Below are positions 34,199 to 44,311 of a stretch of DNA of 64,000 bases, in pieces. The position numbers and the translations under genes were made by a program. Origin of the DNA: Ctenopharyngodon idella (Eukaryota; Chordata; Actinopteri; Cypriniformes; Xenocyprididae). The stretch covers positions 31,639,758 to 31,703,757 of the forward strand of contig NC_067237.1 in assembly GCF_019924925.1 (NCBI RefSeq). The letters are read 5' to 3'. The notes under the pieces were generated by a model, which saw only the letters and a list, made by a program, of their open reading frames with translations, searched no databases and had not been told where the DNA came from. Within the stretch, counting starts at the first letter, position 1, and each line of letters starts with the position of its first letter.

Positions 34199-35466
34199 AC
34201 TTCTCTCACCACTATTATTTTATAACTTGAGAATTTAGAAATTCTTATTACACATTATAGTTTATTTTAAGGTGTCAGTATTACACTGTAATTATACATT
34301 TAAGTAATAATAATAAACTACATGTACTTACTATAGGGTTGGGTTTAGGATGAGAGTTTGGTTTAGTGTTAATTGCATGTAATTATGCATAATTTATAGT
34401 TATTACTACAGTAACTACATGTAACTTGTAGCAATAACACTGTAAAATAATGTGTTACCCAATTTGTCTGTGTTTGTTTGATTTTGGACCTGCATTTAAA
34501 TGCAACACAAGCACAAATGTTTCCCAATGACCCTGTGGTTACGGGGTCCTTTTGGATGCATAGTTGTTATAGTTGCTCACCTTTCAGAACTCACTGACGC
34601 ATGCAACATAAAGCCCCACCTAGAGGCCTCTTCTGGCTGGTTATTATTGGTTGTGACGGCACAAGGCGGATTAACGTCTGCAAGAGAAAGAAGAGGAGAG
34701 AGAGAATGAAGGGGTGAGTGAAGAGAAGGTTTAAGAACAGCATTCTGGTTGGTGTGCAGCAGTGTGTAAAACTGCCAGTCAATCATCTTGTGTGGAAGCC
34801 ATCTTTCATTTCTGCCTCTGCCAGTCACTCTTAAATCCCCTTTTTTGTTCTGCTGTTTTTCTCTTATAAATCCCAGTGTACTAAAGCCAGTTTTTAACAT
34901 GATGTTATTTTTCTCTAGCTTAATTTGCATTATTTTTCCATCATTATGCAATTCTCTAATCACAATTTGCCAATTCTAATCACTTCTGATGTCACGTCTT
35001 GTTTTTAATTAATTCCAAAACATGCATGTTGTAGTGTGGGAAATGCAAATTCTCACATCCAGTTGTGACAGCTTTGCTCTGAGCAAATCTTTTGTCGCCA
35101 ACCTTAAAATAGAGTGGTCAACAATAGAGTGCATGCATTTTCTCCATAGGGATTTATTAAAAATAAATAAATAAGAGCTCTTGTAAATGGTTAGTTATGA
35201 ATCAAACTAATTAAGCTTTTTATAAAATAATGATTTACAGATCTCATGTTTTGTGAAGTAAATTGCTGACTTATTGCGTGTAACATTTAGGTTCCAGAAG
35301 TAAAAATTCTGTTCCTTTTCTCCAAAGGGAAATATATTTTTAATGATAATTTATAAACCTTAAAAGACAGACCTGTTGTGAGCTATGAGGTTAATCAGTG
35401 GTATATGATTTTAATTCCATCAGTTTGCATTATTTTTTACATTAAAAAAAAAAAAAAGAATCATGT
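34087..35466. other. Intergenic sequence with GA microsatellite
   Basis: A (GA)n run lies at 34165-34195. A dispersed repeat occupies 34225-34460. The remainder, including frames at 34500-34979, has no recognisable coding signal. Confidence 0.45.
34225..34462. repeat. Dispersed repeat, inverted copy at 47.0 kb
   Basis: Blocks TTTATTTTAAGGTGTCAGTA, ACACTGTAATTATACATTTA, CATGTACTTACTATAGGGTT and TGCATGTAATTATGCATAAT, ending in GTGTTACCCAA, recur in reverse orientation at 47020-47222. No ORF is present and the family cannot be assigned. Confidence 0.7.
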
Positions 35467-36069
35467 TTAAAGGCTTAGTTCACCCAAAAATGAAAATTCT
35501 GTCATTTATTACACACCCTCATGTCGCTCCACACCTGTAAGACCTTCGTTCATCTTCGGAACACAAATTAAAATATTTTTGATAAAATCTGATGGCTCAA
35601 TGAGGCCTGCATTGCCAGCAAGATAATTAACACGTTCAGATGCCTAGAAAGCTACTAAAACCATATTTAAAACAGTTCATGTGACGAACCACTGATTCGA
35701 CACAAAAGATTGGTAAAGCCTCGAAGCTTCATGAAGCAGTGTTTTGAAATCGCCCATCACTAGATATGGTTGAATAAAGTCGTTATTTTGTTTTTTTGGT
35801 GCACAAAAAGTATTCTTGTCGCTTCTTAACATTAAGGTTGAACCACTGTAGTCACATGAACTGTTGTAAATATGTCTTTAGTATCTTTCTGGGCATCTGA
35901 AAGTGTTAACTATCTTGCTGGCAATGGAGGCCTCAATGAGCCATCGGATTATATCAAAAATATCTTAATTTGTGTTCCGAAGATGAACGAAGGTCTTACA
36001 GGCGTGGTACAACATGAGGGTGAGTAATTAATGACAGAATTTTCATTTTTGGGTGAACTAACCCTTTAA
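35467..36069. mobile_element. TTAA foldback element, family A, copy 3
   Basis: Family A arms lie between TTAA 35467-35470 and TTAA 36066-36069, with AATATTTTTGATAAAATCTG in the left arm and its partner in the right. The copy is shorter than the others (603 bp): part of the left arm near the centre is missing. There is no coding capacity. Confidence 0.85.
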
Positions 36070-37084
36070 CAGCAGAATTCCTGGTAAAAAGCTGAAGAAA
36101 AAGTGGGCGGGCACTGTTGCAATCTACAGTCATTATTATAAATATAAAATAAAATATAGGCTATTTGAAGGTTTTTTTGTGCAGAAAATCAAGATATTTA
36201 CATAATGGTATCCATGTCATTCACAATGCATCAGAGGAGCGGAAGGAATGTCTTATTGCCATTAAAATGTCATTATACCATTAAATAATAAATGTTCAAG
36301 GTGGCCTTAAACAACATTTCTCTTGTGTGCTTCTGTCATGGTTCATCAGCCACTCCGTAATCTCTCGGTCAAAAATATGGCAATGTCAATCACATACAAA
36401 CTCGTCTTCCATCACTAAAGTAGTTGACATGTCCAGCCTTAAATGCAGCAGCCATTACTCACAGTGACAGTAAAGTGACTTGACATTGGAAAGGTTATTT
36501 AAAGTATCGCACTTTGATGAAAGTGGCATGCTTATACCTCTACATATGTTGGATCTCTACAAGACTTGAGTCAGTTTGTGTCAGCATATTTTTTATTTCA
36601 AAGAAATGTTGACACATTAGTTCATTTTTATAACTTTTCACCCAGCTAAGTGCAGTCATGGTCAACAAATTTAATAGATCTCCTGATCTGAGGCAGGTGC
36701 CATGTTATGCTTCAGCTCCCTTTGATGTATCAGGTCACGGATGCACATGAATCTTTGGACAAGCAGCACCCAAAAATAACACCAGGAGCATGAGGCAGTT
36801 GGTGGAGCCATGTTTCACAGTGGCAGAAAGCCCGGGCACAGTCTGTGCCACCACTGTGAGCATGCCACGCTTGTGCCAAAGAGACATGAAAGACCACCAG
36901 GATTACTAGAACACAGGGTAAATCCCCCTGTCCACCATAAAACCCCATTAAAACTCATTTCCACCACAGCAATAAGTGCATTCCAGTCAGATATGCAACT
37001 ATGAAAATTCACCCAGTATAGAGTGATAAATTTCACTTTTGCTTATATGTTCGGTTAGAGGTTTGTTCAAATCCCTAACCCTAA
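36070..37084. other. Intergenic sequence, no supported gene
   Basis: Overlapping frames at 36730-37036 on both strands have no recognisable domain. The GC-richer patch at 36775-36945 is the only compositional anomaly. Confidence 0.4.
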
Positions 37085-37195
37085 GTATTAACCTTCAGCA
37101 CAAAACACTCTAGCAAATTCATAGCAATGAGCTAAAAACACTCAAAACACTTTAGCAACAGCATAGCAATGCCCTGGCAACCAGTGTCATCACAC
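37085..37195. repeat. Decayed tandem repeat of TAGCAAC-type units
   Basis: Imperfect units built from AACAC, TAGCAA and CATAGCAATG recur four to five times, ending in GCCCTGGCAACCAG. Confidence 0.55.
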
Positions 37196-37518
37196 TAGCA
37201 TCAAGCGCCACTCACAATTTCTTCTTAAAATGTAAAAATGCACACCACTGTTCCAAAGTTTGTGGTCGGTTAGATAATTTAATTTTCAGCATCATTACTC
37301 CAGTCTTCAGTGTCACATGATCCTTCAGAAATCATTCTAATATTCTGATTTGCTGCTCAAGAAACATTTCTTATTATTATCAATGTTGAAAATGTCTTTA
37401 GTGCTTAACTTATTTTCAGGATTCAGAAATTATTTGAAATAGAAATTCTTGGTAACAAATGTCTTTTGCTGTTACTTTTGATGAAAACAATGCATCATTG
37501 CTGAAAAAAAGGATCATA

Positions 37519-39101
37519 CACTATAAAAAGTAATACGCTCTATCTACTCAATAAAACTGTGGCAACAGATTACAAGCAATATTATTAATTAAATTCAACA
37601 TATAAGAATTGAGTTAGAATTAATCAAATTAATTTCTTAAAAGTTAACCATTTAAAATGTGAAAAATTAGCAAACACCATTACAAAAACCACAAATTGAC
37701 ATAAAAAGCAAATAGTCAATCTTCCCAACTAAACAAAACACTGATCACCATAATGGTGACCAAACATTTTCAATAAAATCAACATCAACATCTAAACCTC
37801 TGTTAATTCATGTGTTTCTCTTTCCTTCAGTGATTCTGCTTGTTATCATCAGGTGTTTTCAATGTTGGCAATAAAAAATAAAGAGTTCTTAATTCATCGT
37901 CTGTTATTCAGATATTTTTGTTTAAATTTTACTTAAATTTTACTAGTTTTAAATGGTTGACATTTAAGGAATTTGATTAATTCCACCTCAATTCTGTTTG
38001 TTGAATTTAATTAATAATATCGTCCCCTTGGAATTATAAGGTTCTATCTGCATTCTGAACAATTTTGAGATATTGAGCTTCAAAGTTTTTGCATTCCATA
38101 TAGCAAAAATTATATGGGGAACAAGTTTCTTTCAAACATGAAAATGGCAGGGGCCCTGAGTGTATTCTAAATGTACAATATCAAAATCCTCTCAAATTTG
38201 TAAATAGGGATTTTTGAAATGGGTCAAACGCATATAGAACCTTCTAATTCTAAAAAAAAACAAAAAAAAAAAAACACACACTTTTCGCTTGGAACTATTA
38301 GGTTCTATCTGCCAAAAAATGTATTAAAGCAATAATTTTCAAGAAACACAAACAGTTTACTTATAATTTGTTTTAAAACACAAAATTAGTGTTGTAACAA
38401 TGTGTTGACATGCATGAGAAAGTCAAATTTAATGGTTTTTATGACATTTGTTTCATATTTTAAATGAATATTTTTTTCTTGTTCAAGTTAAGCATAAAAG
38501 GCAGTGCTAAATATTTTGTTCAGTGCAGATGTTAAATTTAGGTAGGAATATGGTGGGTAATTTAACACATTATTGCAGGAACCATTTATGTTTAAGTTTC
38601 CTTTTGTTTAGAAAGAAAGCAGCTTCTGTAATGCATCTGAGCAGGACTTTATTCCACAGAAAGTGGGACAGGTGAAATGGCTTTCTCTCTGGACATCAGC
38701 ATGGCTGAAATAACATGCTAACGTTTATTGTTGTAATTAAGACCCCATCAATTAAATTGTTGAGTATTTGACCTTTAAGCCTTAATATTGTAAAATTTAA
38801 GACTTTTTAAGGCTAAAAAACTGCAAGAAAACAGACAATGCTTCAGCAAAGGTGTTTAACAAAGTTTAATAAACATTGAAAAATGTTTCACTGACTACAT
38901 ATAATTAAAAATATTTCAAATTTAAAATATTTAAATTACTTCAACTATGCAACAACTCAGTTTTTACCAACAATGTAAAATTTAACTTAACTTTATTTTA
39001 ACTTTAATCCAGTGTGCCATTGCATATAGCTTTATAGCTACATAGTACATACAGCTCAATACAAGTACACAGGATGGATCAAGGTTAAAACATAACATAA
39101 C

Positions 39102-39151
<50 letters not shown>

Positions 39152-39799
39152 CTTTCCCTCGTATGACAATGACATGACTGGAGTAAAGAAAATAGACTAC
39201 AAAAATTAGACCTATCCTCTTAATAGTGCTGCTGGCTATCATGGTGTCTAACTGAAAATAACTCCTCAGCAATCAGATACAACAAAACACACAAAAAGAC
39301 TAATTCCATGGAATTTGGGCTGCTGTCATTGACAAGATCATAAATAAAATAGTCCATCATGAGGTTTCTAATAAACATCGTGTTGTGTGAAATTATTTAG
39401 TCTTCTCTTCACTGATTTAGCATTTTTCTGCGATCTCTTCCGCTATCGCGCCTACATAACAAAGAAAGCTGATCCTGATTGGTCCTCGTGTCTGCATTCA
39501 AAGTGCTGATTGGCTCACGCAGATAGAACCTTATAGAACCAAGTTAGAGTTCAACTTTGTAGATAGAACCTTTTTGTTTTCTAAAAAAAAAGTACCAAAA
39601 TGTGCACAACTTAAAAAAAGAAACATCATATAATGTAAATAAGTTGTTACAGAATATGAATATGTGAATAACTAAATTTTGACAAAAATGTCAGATAGAA
39701 CCTTATAATTCCAAGGGGACAATATTGCTTGTAATCTGTTCAAAATTCTATTCTATCAAAATTCTATGGAGTAGATATAGCGTATTACTTTTAACAGTG
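37519..39799. mobile_element. Second copy of the CACTGTAAAAAG MITE, itself interrupted
   Basis: TA|CACTATAAAAAGTAATA starts the element and TACTTTTAACAGTG|TA ends it, giving TA target duplications (37517-37518 and 39800-39801). Without the insert at 38021-39720 it would be about 577 bp, close to the 552-bp copy at 3898-4449. Confidence 0.85.
38021..39720. mobile_element. Unclassified DNA transposon, AATAT target duplication
   Basis: The ends are GTCCCCTTGGAATTATA (38022) and its reverse complement (to 39720), about 28 bp with only the last positions differing. AATAT flanks both sides (38016-38020 and 39721-39725); a single extra C lies between the left flank and the end. The empty site is preserved in the sibling MITE at about 4388-4400. 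Copies of the AGATAGAACCTT motif occur inside at 38232-38245, 38286-38313, 39520-39543 and 39561-39576. An AT microsatellite lies at 39103-39148. No transposase frame is visible. Confidence 0.8.
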
Positions 39800-39837
39800 T
39801 AAACATACTGACCTCAAACTTTTAAATGGCAGCATAG

Positions 39838-41520
39838 TTTTTCTTTATGACTTAAATTAATTTTGACTCATGAATAAAACTTCCAGTTGTCTAATTTCAA
39901 AAGAGACCAGATCAGTTATGTCTGTAGTACAAAGGAATAATGAATATTTCATTTGGAGTGTGTCATTTTAATGCTATCATGTTAAAAAAAAAAAATTGAA
40001 GGACTGAAGAACTCCTTAGTGCGAATTTCATCTGGGCTTTACCTTGCTTCAGATCCACTAACGCAAAAGCTTGCTTAAATTGTTTATCAACCATGTATCA
40101 CTCTATCTTTCTCTGTCATTATATTCTTCAGTTTTGATTGGTGCCTGGAATTACCACCTTGTTCATTATTGCCTCGCTTTGAAAGTGAGATTTTACAGTA
40201 CTTTGCCAGAAGCTGGAAAAACACACTGCTTGCTTGGCTGGCATTACAGTGTTCCAGATCTTTTGCTGAGGTTTCTCCAAGGCTGACCCAGAACATCAAA
40301 AGCACTCTAAAATATCAAGCATGACAGGGCTTTTTTTAAAATTCTCTTTGATTCAATGTTTTAGCATGGAGTCTGCTTTCTTCCCAGTCTCTGGGTCAAA
40401 CAATCCTGCTCTTCTTCAATGGGGTCACAAGACATCATCCAAAGGATTTTCCAGAAGCTAGCAATATGGCGAACCTACCTCAAAAGATAGCCTGATGGGA
40501 ACAATAAGGCATCATGGGAATTAGAGGCGGGATTTCTCAGGTAATTGCATGATTTTCACATGCAGCTGTGTAGATAAACACAAAATACATAATGCTATTT
40601 TAGGAAATTACTATTAAAATGTCAAAATAAACTTTTTTTTTTCCTCTTACAAAATTAGTGTCTGCAAATAATATTTAGCATGGGGCAGATGTCAATCTCC
40701 CAAATGGGGGGGAAGTAAATCATCTTTGTCTTGGTTTTATTTTTTCCACAGGAGTAGTTTGCTATGGCCTAAAACTGTCCCATTTTGCAAGCATAATATC
40801 TCAGAGGTATACTAATTTACTCAGAATATGAAGAGAGAAAAAAAAGGGGTAGAGAATGAAGGGTAAATTCCTGCAGAGGAAGTACTAATAGGCTGAAATT
40901 TACCATAGTAAGCTAAAATGTTAACAGCCTCATCACCCTCAATGCCCACACCTGTATAAACACCATTTCTTTTTTGACAATGTGAGACTGCAAGAGAAGT
41001 AGGACACAATTAATCAGACACAAATGCATAAAAATATGGCAAGAATGCATTTATATCACATTATGACCAATAGTTGCTAGCTAGTGCAGCCATTTCAACA
41101 GAAAACAATTAGATTTTTACCTTTTCTGAAGAAAATATGAGTGCTACTCGAGGTTGGCCAAAGTCAAAAGAGTCCACTCCCAAGTATTCATGATGTTCTC
41201 ATGTCTAGACATGGCTCAGGTGCCTCCTTCAAGGCTTCAGGGATATTTTTGTGCCAGTGTACATTCCTAAATTTGAATAGAAAAGAAAAAGCACATGATT
41301 CGAGGTCTTAGTCATAAGTGTAGCACAAACAGCTGGGGGTCAGGAGTTTGATCAAGGTATGAGCAATAGCAAACAGCACTCAAAACAAGACCTTGTGCTT
41401 GCTTTTCCAAACACGGAAATAGGACTGGCCTACTTTACAGCTCCTCTGTTTGGCTTGCACATCACAACGTTCCCTGTCTTTGGGCCACAGCTGAGTAATT
41501 AGGCCATGGTAGCGTTGACG
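39838..41520. other. Intergenic sequence, no supported gene
   Basis: Frames at 40071-40305 overlap on both strands with no recognisable domain. No transposon ends are identified. Confidence 0.4.
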
Positions 41521-41666
41521 CAGCGTGTGGTGACCCCGTAAAATGATCAACACGTTCTGTATTGCCCTGAGAAGGACAAACAGGAAATCAGAGAATGAGA
41601 AGAGGAAGAAAACAAGGACAGTGAAGATAGGAAAGGATGGAAATATCTCAAACTACAGTTCAAAAG
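41521..41666. repeat. Direct repeat, left copy (partner at 44070-44214)
   Basis: GTGTGGTGACCCCGTAAAATG, CTGAGAAGGACAAACAG, GAATGAGAAG and GAAGATAGGAAAGGATGGAA occur in the same order as at 44070-44214, 2.55 kb away. The copies differ by small indels. Confidence 0.75.
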
Positions 41667-41740
41667 TCCAGTTTTCAACATTGATAATAAGAAATGTTTC
41701 TTGTGCATCAAATCAGCATATTAGAATTATTTATACTGTT
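41655..41740. repeat. Fragment of the 37243-type repeat
   Basis: ACAGTTCAAAAGTCC followed by CAACATTGATAATAAGAAAT and CAGCATATTAGAAT matches parts of that family in inverted order. Confidence 0.55.
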
Positions 41741-41746
41741 ACGATA

Positions 41747-41995
41747 TACAGTTGCAGGAAAAAGTATGTGAACCACTTGCAAAATAAGAGAGATCATACA
41801 AAATGCATGTTATTTTTTGTTTAGTTCTGTCCTGAGTAAGATATTTTACATAAAAGATGTTTACATATAATCCACAAGACAAAAAAATAGCTGAATTTAT
41901 GAAAACTTTGAACAGGATGAAGATGTCCCAATTTTTCTTATTTTGTTTAAATATCTTTTTTTTTTTCTTCGTTTAGTACTGCCCTTCAGAAGCAA
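41747..41995. mobile_element. Tc1-type non-autonomous element, one end only
   Basis: TACAGTTGCAGGAAAAAGTA starts an arm with CATGTTATTTTTTGTTTAGT and TAAAAGATGTTTACATATAA, clearly related to the arm of the 3712-4908 element. Only fragments of a second arm follow, in rearranged form near 41930-41985. Confidence 0.65.
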
Positions 41996-42177
41996 CAGAA
42001 GTTGCTTATGATAATCTTTATTTACAAAATCAAGCAAAAGAGGGTCTCAGATTCAGAAGGGGGTATTGCCAAAACAACAAACATAACTAATTAACCAAGC
42101 TACCTAAACTAAACTAAAAAAAAAAATAATAATAATAATAATAAAAAAAAATACATCGAAATAAGCTAACTCCCTAT

Positions 42178-42653
42178 CACTGTAAACCTAAATGCTCAAA
42201 ATAATTAATTGGTTTGAGTAGGGCAAACTCAAATTAAACAAATTAGTTCAATCAAATTAACTTTTATTTAGAGTATTGAGAACATTCTTTTTTCTTTTGA
42301 GTTCACGAAACTGACACATTTTAAGTAATCGGAATTGTTTCATTGTTTTGAGTTTTATGGACTTGTTTCTTTTAATTTAGACAAACTTAAATTTACCTGA
42401 AACTGGGCTGGGATTTCTATTTCCCAGCATGCTTTGCCATGACATTCGGAAGGGAAATAAATGCAAAAAATTTTTGTTAATGCTCAAAATACTCAGAAAT
42501 TTCAAGTTAGGAGTAATTAAAATGTATGACTACACAATTGAAATCTGCCAGTTCTGCTTACTTAAACTTTGAGTTTTTTAACTTAAAAAAATTGATGTAA
42601 CTAATTACCTAAATTTTTTTTTTTTTTTTGCCAACATATTTGGGTTTACAGTG
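42178..42653. mobile_element. MITE with CACTGTAAACC ends
   Basis: CACTGTAAACCTAAAT at the left and ATTTGGGTTTACAGTG at the right form 16-bp inverted repeats with one mismatch. Interior repeats of TTTGAGTT/AACTCAAA are symmetrical. No ORF is present. Confidence 0.7.
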
Positions 42654-42763
42654 TACCTAATATAAACTGGAGAAAAAGAAGTCAATTTCAAAATAAAATG
42701 GCACCCACCTCCCTACTAATCCCACGATGAAGAAATAAATGAATCATTAAACTAGTAGACTTT

Positions 42764-42993
42764 AGTGTTGCCAATTGCTTTCAGCTGAAAGTAGCTAAAA
42801 CTGGTCACTAAATGTCACACTGGCGAGTCCACTGATCTATATTGATATAGATCAGTGGGCGAGTCACAGAATCTAGGCAAGGTTTGTCCAAGAAGTTGCT
42901 AGATTTGTCACTAGGCTTTTGAAAAAAAAGTCTCAAAAAGGGCGGGGAAGTTGCGAAATCTAGCGACAAAATCGCTAAATTGGCAGCACTGGT
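42764..42993. repeat. Short TIR repeat with GCTAGATTT core
   Basis: AGTGTTGCCAATT at the left and AATTGGCAGCACT at the right are inverted ends. The interior (GTTGCTAGATTTGTCACTAG, then GCGAAATCTAGCGAC) is a familiar fish interspersed repeat. It contains a perfect palindrome at 42829-42858. Confidence 0.6.
42829..42858. repeat. Perfect 30-bp palindrome
   Basis: Arms CCACTGATCTATAT and ATATAGATCAGTGG are separated by two bases, TG. Confidence 0.95.
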
Positions 42994-43266
42994 AGACTTC
43001 AAGTAAACCAAAAACAGAACAGATGAATCTAAACATACACTCTACTTCAAAGAGTTAAACACAGATGAGGTAAAAATACACAGAGCCACTAAATACTTGT
43101 GTTAAAACAACATCAAGTCTGCGTTTGAAGATGAGAACTCAAAGCCGTTGCACAAAGTCAAACCGCCACCAACATAGCTCTGATGATGGTTGCAGTTTAA
43201 ATACTCTCATTCCCCTCTCATCATCCAATCACAACGGCACTGATTATTAAAGTCAGGTAAAAATGA

Positions 43267-43640
43267 CTTCTCCTACAGAGAGAGACAGAGGCTGCATCCG
43301 AAAACTTAGACAACTGACCTATCAGGCTATGACCTTGCAGGCAGCGTTTGTGCACAAAAAAATCGTATACTTCCCTATTACATAGGCGAAAAACTATATG
43401 TGACAAAAGAAGTACGTCCGAATTCACAGTACTCATAAAAGAGTAGGCAAAAAGTCCCCGGATGACCTACTGAAGTGTGCACATGATGGACACTTTACTA
43501 TTCCGTGAGGCCAAGGGAGAGGATTTGTGAATGGCAGTGACATGATGCAACTGATGCTGGTAGGTCACGTGATAAAGGCAACATGGCAAATGTAGTACGT
43601 CTAGATTACATTCTCTCATTCTCTCAGCCAGAAAGAGAGA
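43267..43640. repeat. Dispersed repeat beginning GGCTGCATCCGAAAAC
   Basis: The block from GAGGCTGCATCCGAAAACTT to GTAGTACGTCTAGATTACAT resembles a common cyprinid MITE, by recall only. No ends could be paired with certainty. Confidence 0.4.
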
Positions 43641-43798
43641 GAAAAGACAGAGCACAGCTTGGGCACAACATCAAACCCTTACGGCTCTGGATGTAACACC
43701 CCCACCACCAAAGACTATAACCACTCACACTGGTTATAAGTCAAAGTACTTAGTCACTTATCACAAAACATTTTAACTGTCTAACGAATTATTTCAGG

Positions 43799-44075
43799 AC
43801 AGGGCATCAGCAATGATGTTGTCAGTTCCTGTCTTGTGCCAGATATCAAGATGATATTCCTGCACAATTAAAGACCAACGCATTAAACTTTGATTAGTGT
43901 TAGCATACGAGTTAAGAACACCAATGGATTATGTATAAACCAAATACACAACAAATCAAGAGCTTCCTTTTCGATTACACTATAATTTTGCTGACACTTA
44001 GCAAATTTCTTTGAAAAAAAAAAAAAGATACAGGATGCTCAATTCCTGCTCCATCATCCTGCATCAGGCCGCAGT
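43799..44075 (-). pseudogene. Ty3/gypsy pol relic (RNase H region)
   Basis: On the minus strand, pieces in more than one frame read LMQDDGAGIEHPVSFFSKKF, NYSVIEKEALDLL, NPLVFLTRM and then EYHLDIWHKTGTDNIIADAL. This order is that of the RNase H and connection part of Ty3/gypsy polyproteins, which removes RNA from the RNA-DNA hybrid. The segment between EKEALDLL and NPLVFL is shortened (deletion) and frameshifts follow. Flanking pol, gag and LTRs are not found, although 145-bp direct repeats lie at 41521-41666 and 44070-44214. Confidence 0.8.
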
Positions 44076-44214
44076 GTGTGGTGACCCCACAAAATGTCTG
44101 TATAAAATTGACATTGCTCTGAGAAGGACAAACAGAGAATGAGAAGATTAAGAGTAAACAAGGACAATGAAGATAGGAAAGGATGGAAATTACCTCATAA
44201 ACTACAGTTCAAAA
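44070..44214. repeat. Direct repeat, right copy (partner at 41521-41666)
   Basis: It starts at the edge of the gypsy relic with GTGTGTGGTGACCCCACAAA and ends just before ACTACAGTTCAAAAG, the same junction as in the left copy. Confidence 0.75.
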
Positions 44215-44311
44215 GTTTGGGGTCAGTAAGATTTTTTTTTTACAGAAAATGTCCTCTCACTTCTGACAATGAGTGTGAGTGTGTGTGTGCGTGTGTATAT
44301 ATATATATACA

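Larger units (their letters stand above)
37243..39837. mobile_element. Foldback/hAT-like repeat hosting two nested insertions
   Basis: The outermost repeat has ends CCAAAGTTTGTGGTCGGTTA (left) and CTGACCTCAAACTTTTAAA (right), which are mutual inverted repeats. Its left part has CAGCATCATTACTCCAGTCT and AAGAAACATTTCTTATTATT, recurring at 41.7, 45.8, 56.2 and 58 kb. The repeat is split at a TA by the MITE at 37519-39799. Confidence 0.7.

Noticed and set aside
36730..37036. Possible exon in overlapping frames on both strands
   Set aside because: No splice-flanked conserved motif is seen, and both strands are open only by chance.
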